A stretch of 64,000 nucleotides of DNA from NCBI GenBank assembly GCA_965227315.1, contig OZ245737.1, positions 1,736,001-1,800,000 of the forward strand, read 5' to 3'. Positions 46,801 through 53,226 of this stretch are shown in pieces. Numbering within the stretch: position 1 is the first letter of the stretch; the number at the start of each line of letters is the position of its first letter. The stretch comes from JANQHS01 sp965227315. GTDB lineage: Bacteria > Bacteroidota > Bacteroidia > Cytophagales > CCMP332. A model generated the notes under the pieces. It had not been told where the DNA came from. It saw only the letters and a program-made list of their open reading frames with translations, and searched no databases. The position numbers and the translations under genes are program-made.

Positions 46801-48793
46801 TGACATTATCTCCGTTTGTAGGACAATTTCCATTGGAGATCACCCATCTAAACGTGTAGGAAGTTGCTGTCGATACTGTAACTGTTGAATTCGGATCGTT
46901 TATATTCGAAAATGTCGGTGTTCCAGGACCTGCTATTTTAAACCACGTTCCAGTCCCAACGGCTGGTGCATCTGCATAAAGGTTGATCGATAATCCACAA
47001 TGAGTACTGTCGTTTCCGGCATTGGAAATAGATGGCGTTTGAAAAGCCGTAATGGAAACATCATCTGTCTCATCTGCGCAAATTGTTCCATTAGTGGCAG
47101 TCCATCTTAGGACAAAAGCCCCATAAGTTGGTAAAGTCGCGACTGCATTGGGATCATTTGCATTCGGAGCAAAAGTGATCGCTCCGCCTGGTCCCGAAAC
47201 TTTGGTCCAAGTTCCTGTTCCAACAGCAATAGCATTCCCCTGCATGGTATAATTGAGGGAATTACAAACAGTGGTATCGTCTGGCCCGGCATCTGGGTCT
47301 GTTGGGTCCTGCTCGAAGGTGATCACCACCTCATTTGTCTTCTGGGCGCAGGGTGGGTTATTGGCTGTCCAATCGAAAGTATAGACTCCGTACCCTGAAA
47401 TAGAAACATCCAGTGTGGCGTTTCGATCAAAAACCGATGAAAGGCCGGGATTCGCGGCAGGCCCTCCGGTTTGGACCCATTGTCCGGTACCCCTATTAAT
47501 ATTATTGCCAGCCATGGTTGTTGTCAGACCGCAAATGTCCTGGTCTGCACCGGCATTTGGATTGGACGGATCCCTGTAAAAGCTTATCTCTACGGTATCC
47601 CGGCTAGTATTACAGCCGCCTAATGCTGTTGCCCACTCAAATGTATAAGTCTTTATGGCCGCTCCCGTGGCTGTTACGGTAACCAAAGAATTTGGATCGT
47701 TGACATTGGAGATGGTTGCGGTGGTAGGTCCCGTTAGCTGCGTCCATGTTCCGGTTCCCGTTGCAGGATTATTTCCATTAAAGTTGGTCGAGTTTCCGCA
47801 AATATCCTGATCACCCCCTGCATCAGCGGGGGTTGGTCCAATAATTTCAATCCTCGCCGTAGTGGAAACAAACATGCTGTCGCCATTTACTGTGTCAGCG
47901 GGTGGCAAAGCATCAAAAATGTTAGCATCCCATGGGTTACAGATATTCCAGTTTCTCAGTTCAATGTCAAATATCTCTCCTATTTGGGCGTCATTTGGCA
48001 CGGTGATGTTCAAACTGGTATTTGCCGGTGCAACGGGATTCGTGTTTCCAGGAGCTACGTATTGAATGCCTTGAGAAAAAGGATAGGTTTGGGCCACACC
48101 ATTAACCAATATTCCGGAACCGGTTATCGTGTTGGTAGTACCATAGATCCACCGAATCCACCTTTGTCGATCATTTTCGATAGCAGCCATCGAACCCGGG
48201 GAACAGTTCCAGGTGCTAACATCCTGAAAGTTTATTGTGACCGAATTTCCAGCACAAACCTGGTAGGTTGTAACGTTTGTAACCGACTCTTCAATTCTAA
48301 GATTTCCAAACCGTTGATCATCACTACTCCACACAGTAACATCGGTAATTTGCTGGGTCCCGGGGCAATTGCCAGTGGAAAGGTTGACCAGAATAGCAAA
48401 GGGCTGATAGGTACAGTCAGCAGCGGGATCTTGATATGTATGGGTGTTGAAAATAGTCGGATCCGTGGAAGTAGCGTAATCATAGTACCAGAACCCATCA
48501 AAAGGGTTGAAAGTAGAATCGACCAAATAAACAGGTACAACCTCGTTGGTTCCATCCTGCCAATTGAAACGCGCAGAATAATTGTTGAACTTGTCCAGTC
48601 CCCTCCAGGTCACTCTCCAGCTGACTGTTCTGGGGGCGCAAACTTTTAATCCGGGATCGAAATCAGATACAATTCCAAAGGCAGGGTTACAAGTAGTCGG
48701 CTGAGAATAGCCCTTCTGAATAGATGAAAGGGTAAAAATTCCACATACCAAGCTTAGTGCGATTACTCGTAGAAAGTCTCGTAACATATTCAT
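34844..48793 (-). CDS. Giant multi-domain surface protein with T9SS type B sorting domain (SprB-like adhesin)
   Basis: The product is 4,649 residues. It has a signal peptide (about 1-30) and a unique region to about 320. About twelve modules of about 88 residues follow (about 320-1380; 'AG.D..IC', 'GTGTWTQISGPG', ending 'NG.C'). A transition comes next, then about 27 Ig-like modules of about 95 residues (about 1555-4115), each opening like 'PLPTADLSGDATICFGDS' and closing 'TDSNGC', with two conserved Cys each. PKD domains with 'WDFGDG' cores follow (about 4118-4540), then a CHU_C/type B sorting domain (about 4545-4649, 'FNRWGEVIFES...GWDGYVNG'). It is exported by T9SS and likely serves gliding or attachment. 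It is transcribed ahead of porP/sprF, 16 bp apart. It contains an 852-bp tandem duplication. There is no frameshift or stop in 13.9 kb. Confidence 0.95.
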   Translation of the reverse strand: MNMLRDFLRVIALSLVCGIFTLSSIQKGYSQPTTCNPAFGIVSDFDPGLKVCAPRTVSWRVTWRGLDKFNNYSARFNWQDGTNEVVPVYLVDSTFNPFDGFWYYDYATSTDPTIFNTHTYQDPAADCTYQPFAILVNLSTGNCPGTQQITDVTVWSSDDQRFGNLRIEESVTNVTTYQVCAGNSVTINFQDVSTWNCSPGSMAAIENDRQRWIRWIYGTTNTITGSGILVNGVAQTYPFSQGIQYVAPGNTNPVAPANTSLNITVPNDAQIGEIFDIELRNWNICNPWDANIFDALPPADTVNGDSMFVSTTARIEIIGPTPADAGGDQDICGNSTNFNGNNPATGTGTWTQLTGPTTATISNVNDPNSLVTVTATGAAIKTYTFEWATALGGCNTSRDTVEISFYRDPSNPNAGADQDICGLTTTMAGNNINRGTGQWVQTGGPAANPGLSSVFDRNATLDVSISGYGVYTFDWTANNPPCAQKTNEVVITFEQDPTDPDAGPDDTTVCNSLNYTMQGNAIAVGTGTWTKVSGPGGAITFAPNANDPNAVATLPTYGAFVLRWTATNGTICADETDDVSITAFQTPSISNAGNDSTHCGLSINLYADAPAVGTGTWFKIAGPGTPTFSNINDPNSTVTVSTATSYTFRWVISNGNCPTNGDNVIINFGPPADVADAGPDDSVCAISTYAMQGNSVTASGGTGQWTVIAGPDFGSVTFVDDTLPNTTMDWSGVTDPNGPATWTVLWTVTKPSCPTTVDTVLISVFPIPTPAVVTGLNPRVTCALTETLTANALTDGNGLWTQISGPGVSTFADDTNWTTGVTVTQSGFYEYKWEVVSGPCSPPSRDTLRVDFTSPTPSAAGNDTSVCAFVDTLKANTPLVGTGTWSVISAPAGGALNFDNVNDPGTRVEIDNVPPRVYGTYTLRWTITSGGCADQTDDVDITFFEDPTPPMAGVDFAVCANSTNMAANAITVGTGRWKQLSGPGTATIANINLETTLVTAAAFTDSAVYELEWASFNGVCDTLRDTVQVTFYETPTNPAAGTDIEVCATSTNLAGNAITVGVGTWTQITGPPTLTISNPNSETSPINISGFTLDSDTFLIEWASQNGNCPIERDTVQVIFNEDPTPSMAGTDIDICADTAILVGNAPTVGSGVWTQVSGLGGITIDNPNSNTTTIRNPTFGANDSSIYLMEWATSNGNCVVSRDTVQVVFFLEPTPVNAGSNDAICALTYTMGATPLTIGRGRWKTVSGPGTATFLAAADPTTDVTVTAYGLYQFRWVISNGPCPRDSADVLIRFDEFPSSASAGADDTICAITYTLNGNNPAVGTGEWSLVSGPGTATFVDSSVFNTDVTVSTIGTYEFEWRISNGVCADSADNVIIIFASSGGNTGVNGDTTQCIGATNEVYDVPFVPGTTYEWLIPPQVDSLFGGGTLDNFYVLEFNTAGTFTISVIPTNNFGCSSDTQTTEVTVYDFPTIDAGPDFGICSGDTVTLGGAPTASGGSGVFGYNWFPTSGLSDATAANPQAFPSFTRTYFLNVFDSISGCITQEDTAVVTVNSSPSSQLLALDPSICQGDSARLYINFPSGTGPFSVSISTGADTLVFPSVSNPDTLLVGPDSTVTYQVIALFDSATSCAGTTFVGAATVNVRSLPTATLSTTDSVICEGEVANLNIAVSGPAPQIYTVEYAINGEDTTAFNLIGGSSTIAVSPDSTTLYTLISVTDNFRGCRVDAPSTSFSDSVLITVDSLTRGVLNGGDTICAGDSAALVATLTDGDGPFTIVINNLGTVTNYNSGDTIWVKPTTTTVYSLASVTDTNSCVSTGGGLLTGSPLIVVNPTPIAQLIGTSTICLGDTAFLSVLVTIGTGPFTVEIDNGDTILNYNNLDPIPVSPTVTTSYNLVQVIDTFGCTTSAPSPDLTGNPLVTINPLPTAQVQQDDTICSGDDVTLTFSMTGQTPFSVTFRNNTTGEDSTISTVGSNTSRSIVLTPDTTTIYSIVSVTDGNGCTDSIGNPVNPTFGDSIEIVVRPVPAANLVADTTICAGETGHLFVNVTTGLAPYSVNIIGGVGLINNYNSGDTIFVSPTDTTAYYIISLTDSNGCGVVAGDTNLPDTVVFNVNPLPVADLFGDATICFGDSTPLQLTMGPFTGPYIVELNNGVTDSSYYSLDSIWVSPTTTLTYNIVKVTDSSTGCIILAPDANLTGSATVTVNPLPTAQVADDDTICFGETAILTFSMTGAAPFTVTYRDNRTMTDSTFVTSGLSTSRNITVAPLDTTIYSLVSVIDANGCVDSIGNPNNLTFGDSVTIMVRPEPAANFSVFADVDTICNGDVSYLTANLTVGVPPYQLIVNSGVGVVNNFNNGDSIMVNPSITTQYWIEQLTDSNGCVVMAGSLNLPDTVTIHVDPLPTADLSGDATICFGDSTPLVLAMGPTTGPFIVELDNGVFDSSYYDMDSIWVSPTTTTTYNIVRITDSITGCFLDAPDANLTGSATVTVNPLPTAQVADDDTICFGETAILTFSMTGAAPFTVTYRDNRTMTDSTFVTSGLSTSRNITVAPLDTTIYSLVSVIDANGCVDSIGNPNNLTFGDSVTIMVRPEPAANFSVFADVDTICNGDVSYLTANLTVGVPPYQLIVNSGVGVVNNFNNGDSIMVNPSITTQYWIEQLTDSNGCVVMAGSLNLPDTVTIHVDPLPTADLSGDATICFGDSTPLVLAMGPTTGPFIVELDNGVFDSSYYDMDSIWVSPTTTTTYNIVRITDSITGCFLDAPDANLTGSATVTVNPLPTAQIGVDDTICFDDNVVLTLSMTGQTPFTVTYRDNTLMRDSTITTIGTNTSHLVTVSPDSFTIYSLVSVIDGNGCVDSINNPINPLFGDSTSIWVDSLPVAEIVIDPATDTICNLDTAFLIVNVSTGPGPYNIQISGGVGTINGYISGTPIPVAASTTSSYRLTFLEDANGCSVIDGHPNIDTTVTVVVNPLPVVELKLSQNEICLGDSAQLFWTVAVGVDPIRVVIDDDPTDTISAGIMDSVWVSPTDTTTYSILYFEDGNGCSVSAPNPNISGSPTLVVNPLATASIFQDDTICYGENAELIFRIQGANPPYTVTYLDTGGVPITQFNVVDSTIRNWSLEPGLNTFTLTNVVDDKGCIANLSADTIVDILVHELPTVVISGDTSLCEGETGKLYFDLTGVGPFTVVYTNGITIDTAVVNGPRDSVEIDVTPSPIPYVYTVTELFDSNIPNACAATSLTGTATVLMYERARISWANGNDTTICDRDSYVLTFDVTGGRPTYTVNISTSDGITIDTTLTGVGDNSIFIVSPSDTTTYTIVSAIEEFTTELCEAIIVDDSVVTINVNQLPTVDVAIVGPTDVCDGDSITLEFNMTGQAPWDITYLTTYAGTLDTLGVTSNPLTLKVAPPFPGSYSVSVLSIADGHTPQCGVFAPDANITGVASFTTHGLPSASLNPLGLTTVCRGDTTNLLVVASGGTQPYRVFISDGGSNTIDTTFSSNTIILPVSPDNTTTFRIDSMMDSNGLTPAGCMADTANLTGQVLVTVNDRPTIGISGIDTVCSLESSSFDITLGGTGPWFVQYTDGTNVFPTVANASPHTVSIINPPVGTNVYKIVGVSDNGLVPQCPSDSLPTDSAIVHVNDLPAAVLSGDTTICEGDLLPLTLDFSVTTGPFTVRIVDGNGVPYVFTGLQFPTDQVLIPYTQTGIQTYFLDSLIDETTECEPLFTVGQAIVNIFPTVTVDISGSDTICDGTFGAGFLEFTFTDANGPAQGIFDVEILRNGLPSDTVFGIVTGTLYAAPDLQLGMNNYTVGFARYSIDPFCDLVPGTGADILVHPKPTATIQDDDSICFGSSTTLTFELTGTAPWDIRYLAGFVNVDTFTSLSTFLVPVSPDFTTTYSLVEVTDGNGCTESSFAPSDSTEATVTVFPLPTAQIRINGIFGNSANFCEEDTAALQVLLSGNGPFEVEIRDDLGNSYQRSNFNSGDTVQVFPPLGTPVMYWLHSVLDANVPACSPAQLLDSMTLLQEALPTADLSGDTTICLGDSAELAFVMTGNGPWTVTYTDGTFISQPFTINSSPYFLKVRPATTTEYKIFSVIDAGTQNLCAVDSAHPNVTGIVTVDVAPEVFAGFTYVDDGACGDPVFTFTDTTTPPNTYSYFWKFGDGDTSTAQNPVHQYNSLDTLNVMNYDVTLIVTTAVSPIGCTDSVVQTISVRPSITGYLNASADSGCAPLEITFESTGPAVTRYWDFENDGTDLQPGNPTVSHVFQNQGLTDLTYNVWHVVENQFACRDTIIYPIVVHPLPIPGFTANPQVQNWPIDPVSFTNTTANKNQMTYFWDFGDGLGASTATDPPDYTYNTWGQFEVVLTATSVNGCVDSFADIVEIIPELPIASLPGDTAVGCAPFTYTFTNNSQFGFTYEWRFTDGQTYFSDSVTRSFYTPGAQGAPSFIGVTLIVTGIGGFKDSVTQQVIAIVYPEPAAAFTTSFDTVFAPNNKVNFNNFSLYFDSLKWDFGDGTISSAVNPEHTFEREGEYEVFLIAYTDEGCTDTTSRPMVVKPTANIFVPNVFVPNPEGPNGGDISSATGQLINTVFYPVPNKPVKSLEFQIFNRWGEVIFESQDVNIGWDGYVNGRLATQSVYIYRVDVKFTDGSEETLIGDVTLLR
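40466..41317 (-). repeat. 852-bp tandem duplication in the giant gene, downstream copy
   Basis: Encodes three consecutive Ig-like modules (284 residues). Compared base by base with 41318-42169 I count 19 differences, and the two translations are identical. The similarity continues about 60 bp into the next unit at each end of the pair, so the period is about 2.07 copies. Confidence 0.93.
41318..42169 (-). repeat. 852-bp tandem duplication in the giant gene, upstream copy
   Basis: Same three modules as 40466-41317, identical in protein sequence and contiguous with it in frame. The match to the other copy stops abruptly near 42231, counted from the downstream copy shifted by 852. Confidence 0.93.
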
Positions 48794-48822
48794 TGGTTGG
48801 TTACATAAGGCCGCAAGCGGTC

Positions 48823-48830
48823 CAAAAATA
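48823..48830 (-). promoter_or_regulatory. Probable -7 box (TATTTTTG) of the giant surface-protein gene
   Basis: Exact TAnnTTTG on the minus strand, without a clear -33 TTTG. The predicted start is about 48816, leader about 23 nt. A small perfect inverted repeat CCGC-AA-GCGG (48811-48820) lies at the predicted start. Confidence 0.35.
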
Positions 48831-48930
48831 GAACTTTCGATTCTATGTAATGTTTATATACGGGAAAAATGAAAAAAGTGATTCTAGAAATTAACATTTG
48901 TTCAAATTTGTGTTCCCAAAAATTCCGCCC

Positions 48931-50532
48931 ATGACCCTTCGGATTTCCAAGAGGCTTCATCTTCATTCTGTACTATCATTTTTTCTTTTTGTCTCATTTT
49001 CTGGGTTTTCGCAAATGGCGCCTCAGACCAGGAGCCTTAAGAAGCATCTCTCCATTATCGCCTCTGATGATTTCGAAGGGAGAAATACAGGGTCTCTCGG
49101 ACAATTAAAGGCTGCCAGATACATATCGGAGGTATACCGAAATGCCGGCCTGCTTCCTCCCGTGAAAACCAGCTATGGTATGAGTTATTTCCAGGATATT
49201 CCCCTGAAGAGCGGAAAAATAGACAAGCTCCTTTTCAGAATCGGGGAGCGGGAATTGAGCTGGGGAAATGAATTGACCGGCATTGCGATCTATTATCCTA
49301 CACAAAAGGATCTCAAAACGGTATTTGCAGGCTTCGGAATAGATACCAAGGAATATTCGGATTATGACGGCCTGGACCTCAAAGGCAAAATAGCCATCAT
49401 TCTTTGGGGTGAACCCAAAACATCTGATGGAAAATTCCTCCTGACCGGCGAAGAAAGTAGCTCAGCATGGGGAACAAGGTATGGTATCTATAAGAAGGTG
49501 AAGGCAGCCAGGGCCCTGGGTGCCGAAGACGTCCTTGTTATCATGCATGGTCAGCAAGATTTCGAAAACCGCAAACAAACCCTCGACAGGTACACTTCCA
49601 AAGGTTCATACGTACTTCCGGGTGAAGATGATTTTGAAGGTAAAAAATCAAAGTACGGAACATTGTATACCTACCCCGAAGCGTTTGCCAGATTCTATGG
49701 CCTAAATCCCAAATTGTTCAGGAAAGAAATCAATGCTTACCTGGATGGCGGGAAAAAACCAAAAATCGACGAGGCCACCCTATCCATCAAAACCGAATTC
49801 TCATTAGCAGATGTCGTGACCTCAAATGTGCTTGGTTATATACCCGGCTCTGAAAAGAAAAATGAGTTCGTCATTCTCACAGCGCATTATGATCATCTGG
49901 GAAAATCCGGCGATGATATATATAATGGTGCAGATGATGATGGCTCGGGTACCGCAGCCCTTATGTCCATCGCCGAGGAATTTGGAAAAAGCTTTGAGCA
50001 AGGGGTTCGTCCTAAAAGAAGCATCCTGTTCATGGCTTTTACGGGTGAAGAAAAAGGACTGCTGGGATCAAAGTACTATTGCGATCAAAACCCTGTGATT
50101 CCGCTCGAGCAAACCGTGGTAGACCTCAACATCGATATGATTGGAAGGATCGATGAGGACAATGAAGGAGATTCAAATTATGTTTATCTCATAGGCTCAG
50201 ATATGCTGTCATCCACCGTTCATGAACTCAGCGAACATGCCAACACGGAATGCTGTAAGGTGAGGCTCGATTACACCTTCAATAACTTCCAGGACCCAAA
50301 TAATTTTTACAAAAGAAGCGACCATTACAACTTTGCCAAGTATGATATTCCTGTGATCTTTTATTTCAACGGGTCGCATGAAGATTACCATAAGCCAACA
50401 GACACTGTGGACAAGATCAACTGGGGAGTTTACACGAGAAGGACAAAATTGATCTATCATACGGCATTGAAAATTGCCAATTATGATGGGATCGTAGAGG
50501 CCGACAAATCTTTCGACGAACCCTCGGAATAG
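48931..50532 (+). CDS. M28 family zinc aminopeptidase, secreted
   Basis: The 533-residue product counts from the ATG at 48931; an upstream TTG at 48898 is in frame but would put extra residues before the signal peptide (MTLRISKRLHLHSVLSFFLF...). A PA-like insertion lies at about 95-215 ('SDYDGLDLKGKIAIILWGEP'). The M28 peptidase core has zinc ligands in 'AHYDHLG', 'NGADDDGSGTAALM', 'FTGEEKGLLGS' and 'NIDMIGRID', and a final His in 'HEDYHKPTDTVDKI'. It is periplasmic or secreted and releases N-terminal amino acids. It is divergent from the giant gene, and its end overlaps the convergent NRDE gene by 52 bp. Confidence 0.93.
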   Translation: MTLRISKRLHLHSVLSFFLFVSFSGFSQMAPQTRSLKKHLSIIASDDFEGRNTGSLGQLKAARYISEVYRNAGLLPPVKTSYGMSYFQDIPLKSGKIDKLLFRIGERELSWGNELTGIAIYYPTQKDLKTVFAGFGIDTKEYSDYDGLDLKGKIAIILWGEPKTSDGKFLLTGEESSSAWGTRYGIYKKVKAARALGAEDVLVIMHGQQDFENRKQTLDRYTSKGSYVLPGEDDFEGKKSKYGTLYTYPEAFARFYGLNPKLFRKEINAYLDGGKKPKIDEATLSIKTEFSLADVVTSNVLGYIPGSEKKNEFVILTAHYDHLGKSGDDIYNGADDDGSGTAALMSIAEEFGKSFEQGVRPKRSILFMAFTGEEKGLLGSKYYCDQNPVIPLEQTVVDLNIDMIGRIDEDNEGDSNYVYLIGSDMLSSTVHELSEHANTECCKVRLDYTFNNFQDPNNFYKRSDHYNFAKYDIPVIFYFNGSHEDYHKPTDTVDKINWGVYTRRTKLIYHTALKIANYDGIVEADKSFDEPSE

Positions 50533-51272
50533 AAATATTTCGTTCCAATAGTATTCCCGGGAAAATCATAAGTTCTTTCCCAAAAACGATAGAGCCCTGA
50601 CGGGGCCACCTCCATGAGTGATGTCAGGCGAGAACCATATCCTTCTCTTCGGATAAAAACGGAAGAAAGACTTCGCTCAAGTTCAATTCCAACACCCGTG
50701 TCCGGAAGAGAGTTATCAGGAAAGACCTCGGCATCCTTCATCATCTCGAAATATTCGGTCGACGAAGCTCCGTTTTCCAAAAGCCCGGAGAACCTTTCCC
50801 TGACCCTTTCTACCTTGGGCCAGGGCTCATCAAGAAGTCCGTTGCTCAACCCAAAAACACCGGGCTCCAGTTTCTTGATCACATTTTCTTCATTGGAATA
50901 AAACCAATACCCCTTTTGCCATCCAAGGACCAGATTAAAGCCATTGTACATTTCTTTCCTTTCCTGGATGCTGTGTAGGAAGTTCTCCGGTGATTCAGAA
51001 TTCTCCAGAAAGCCGCGAACCAGATCCCCTCTGGATATAGCATCCGCCTTGATATTGCTTAAATCTCTGAAGTTGGTAAGAAAAGCAACTCTGCCGTTTT
51101 CATTCAATCCCATCCAGGTCCCTCCTGCCTCAAGATCCTTTCCGGCGACTACTCCATTTCCCCAATGATGAAGGCTCTGTGTGGGCCTTGCAAAAAACTC
51201 ATCCCTGTTCGCACAGATCAACGAGCCATACTTCCCATTCTGCTGAAAGATCTTGAATGCCACCAAACACAT
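50481..51272 (-). CDS. NRDE family protein (TANGO2-like)
   Basis: The 263-residue product starts 'MCLVAFKIFQQNGKYGSLIC' and runs straight into the family name motif 'ANRDEFFARPT'. Then come 'AGKDLEAGGTWMGLNENGRVAFLTNFRD' and 'RGDLVRGFLE', all typical of the NRDE/TANGO2 Ntn-hydrolase-like family, with Cys2 as the putative nucleophile. Bacterial members have been linked to haem handling; the function here is unproven. The start overlaps the RNase D stop (ATGA), so the two genes are coupled. The 3' end overlaps the M28 peptidase gene tail to tail by 52 bp. Confidence 0.9.
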   Translation of the reverse strand: MCLVAFKIFQQNGKYGSLICANRDEFFARPTQSLHHWGNGVVAGKDLEAGGTWMGLNENGRVAFLTNFRDLSNIKADAISRGDLVRGFLENSESPENFLHSIQERKEMYNGFNLVLGWQKGYWFYSNEENVIKKLEPGVFGLSNGLLDEPWPKVERVRERFSGLLENGASSTEYFEMMKDAEVFPDNSLPDTGVGIELERSLSSVFIRREGYGSRLTSLMEVAPSGLYRFWERTYDFPGNTIGTKYFYSEGSSKDLSASTIPS

Positions 51273-52420
51273 CAGAAACTAAAGTTTTGTTGAAAAGCGT
51301 CTTTTTCCTCCTCAGTATTCCAGGCATAGGCCTTTAGAAAATAGGGATCAATTTTTTGAATGCTACCTGAAACCGCAGCCTCATTCACTCTGGCATTGCT
51401 CAATACCAGCCTGGTGGCTTCCACTCCCCCTGCCTCCACCATCCTGTCCCTGAATTCTTCCAAAAGTCTTACACGCTTTTGAAAGATCTTCGGTTCTACC
51501 CGAAGTCTTGGTTTGCCTTCTGAAGCACGTGTGAACCCGCTTTTTTCCATCTGCTCAAGTTTTTCTTTGTATGAATCAAAGAAACCCTGCCCCTTGGCAA
51601 CCTCTCCCAAAGCCCTTGTCTTTTTCCACTTGGAATAATTCAATTGCTTATATGAGGCGATCTCGGGGATCAAGAAGTTCTTGATGACCTTATGTGGAGG
51701 AAGGTTTAGCTCTTTGGCATATCTCTCACGAACCTCAAGAAGAATTTCCGCTCTGGCTCTGGGTACGGGATCCATTTGCGAAAGCCCCTTGACTCTGGGA
51801 GATCCATTTCTTTTCAGATTATGGTAATCATTCTCAAAGGTTCTCATGACAGGATCTATCCAATTCCCTATCCCCTTTTCATCTATAATTTTGATTAGCT
51901 CATGTTCAAGTTCGATCAACCAACGGACATCCTGCGCGGAATAATCGAGCAGCTCTTTGCTCAGCGGTCGTAGGTTCCAATTGGATCTTTGCAATTCCTT
52001 CTCGAGGCGGACCCCGAAAAAAAACATCAAAAGATCACCCAATCCGGTTCTTTCCATACCTGCCAGACGGGCCAGTTTTTCCGTATCCGAAATATGGATC
52101 ACCCTGCCCCCAAGGCTTTGAATGACATTGACATCCTCACTTGCGCTATGAATGATCTTTCTAACCTTAGGATCAGCCAGAATCTCAAAAACTCCGTCAA
52201 ATTCTCCCAGTTCGATAGGGTCGATTAGGAAAGACTCCTTGTTTTCCAAACCAACCTGGATCAGGCAGAGGTTCATCCCATAGGTAAAAGAGTTGTTGTC
52301 AAACTCCAAATCCAGCCCGATGACCTTTTGAGATCCTATAGTATCCAGGGCCTTTGCCAAACTCTGCTGATTCGATATGTACTCGAATTCCTTCACCTCG
52401 AAAAAACCAACTTTACACAC
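51272..52420 (-). CDS. Ribonuclease D-like 3'-5' exonuclease with HRDC region
   Basis: The 382-residue product belongs to the DEDDy exonuclease family: 'VIGLDLEFDNN' (motif I, about residue 33), 'IIHSASEDVNVIQ' (II, about 110), 'YSAQDVRWLIELE' (III, about 180). A helical C-terminal part with one HRDC-like domain (about 210-290, 'LSQMDPVPRARAEILLEVRERYAKE...PPHKVI') follows. It trims the 3' ends of tRNA and other RNAs. The start is GTG at 52420; a second GTG eight codons later is possible. It is first in a two-gene operon with the NRDE gene and divergent from yaaA. Confidence 0.88.
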   Translation of the reverse strand: MCKVGFFEVKEFEYISNQQSLAKALDTIGSQKVIGLDLEFDNNSFTYGMNLCLIQVGLENKESFLIDPIELGEFDGVFEILADPKVRKIIHSASEDVNVIQSLGGRVIHISDTEKLARLAGMERTGLGDLLMFFFGVRLEKELQRSNWNLRPLSKELLDYSAQDVRWLIELEHELIKIIDEKGIGNWIDPVMRTFENDYHNLKRNGSPRVKGLSQMDPVPRARAEILLEVRERYAKELNLPPHKVIKNFLIPEIASYKQLNYSKWKKTRALGEVAKGQGFFDSYKEKLEQMEKSGFTRASEGKPRLRVEPKIFQKRVRLLEEFRDRMVEAGGVEATRLVLSNARVNEAAVSGSIQKIDPYFLKAYAWNTEEEKDAFQQNFSF

Positions 52421-52434
52421 ATAGGGTTCAATTA

Positions 52435-52442
52435 TATATTTG
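52435..52442 (+). promoter_or_regulatory. Probable promoter -7 box (TATATTTG) of yaaA
   Basis: Exact TAnnTTTG with TTTA 19 nt upstream (one mismatch to TTTG). The predicted transcript start is near 52449, about seven bases before the yaaA ATG at 52456. Confidence 0.55.
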
Positions 52443-52455
52443 TAAAAAGACTCTC

Positions 52456-53226
52456 ATGCTCGCCATTATTTCTCCAGCAAAAAATCTTGATGAGAAATCC
52501 GATCTGAACGCCCTGAAAACCACAGAGCCGCTATTTCTTAAGGATTCCGAAATCATCATGGAAACCCTAAAGAAAAAGCGTCCTGCTGCTCTTTCAAAAC
52601 TCATGAACATCAGCAAGGAGCTTTCGGAATTGAATTTCGATAGAAATCAGGATTGGTCACCGGAAATGACAAAGGAAAATACAAGACCTGCCGTTAGAAT
52701 GTTCCGCGGTGATGTGTATCTGGGAATGATGCCCTGGGAATGGAATGATGCCGATTATGAATTTGCCCAAAGCCATCTCCTGATCCTTTCGGGACTTCAT
52801 GGAGTTCTCAGACCAATGGACAGAATCAAACCCTACAGACTGGAAATGGGGACGAATCTAAAGATCGGAGGGAAGAAGAACCTCTATGATTACTGGGGTG
52901 ACAAGATCACTGATCAGATCAATGAATCACTGAAGAAGTCCGGATCGGACACCCTGATCAACCTTGCCTCCAAAGAATATTTTGCTGCCGTAAATAAAGA
53001 AAAGATCAACGGTAGGGTTATTGAAATAACTCCTAAGGAATTTCGAAACGGGCAATACAAATTCATCATGTTCTCAGGTAAAAAGGCCAGAGGATTGATC
53101 GCCCGGTATATGATCGAAAATAAGATCACAGAGCCCTCAGAATTAAAGCATTTTGATGTAGAAGGCTACGCCTATAATCCTGATATCAGTACCGACGAAC
53201 ATTGGGTTTTTAGCCGGGGGAATTAA
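52456..53226 (+). CDS. yaaA: Peroxide stress protein YaaA
   Basis: The 256-residue product (ATG at 52456; the longer open frame from 52354 would run back across the divergent RNase D start) begins with the family signature 'MLAIISPAKNLD'. Conserved blocks 'ARPAVRMFRGDVYLGM'-type, 'LSGLHGVLRPMDRIKPYRLEMG', 'NLASKEYF' and 'KKARGLIARYM' follow. YaaA/DUF328 binds DNA and protects against peroxide-driven Fenton damage in E. coli. It is the first gene of a run with lplA, which starts on the next base. Confidence 0.93.
   Translation: MLAIISPAKNLDEKSDLNALKTTEPLFLKDSEIIMETLKKKRPAALSKLMNISKELSELNFDRNQDWSPEMTKENTRPAVRMFRGDVYLGMMPWEWNDADYEFAQSHLLILSGLHGVLRPMDRIKPYRLEMGTNLKIGGKKNLYDYWGDKITDQINESLKKSGSDTLINLASKEYFAAVNKEKINGRVIEITPKEFRNGQYKFIMFSGKKARGLIARYMIENKITEPSELKHFDVEGYAYNPDISTDEHWVFSRGN

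Noticed and set aside
52354..52455. N-terminal extension of YaaA
   Set aside because: The extra 34 residues would be antisense to the start of RNase D and precede the invariant 'MLAIISPAKNLD' start, which has its own promoter box.
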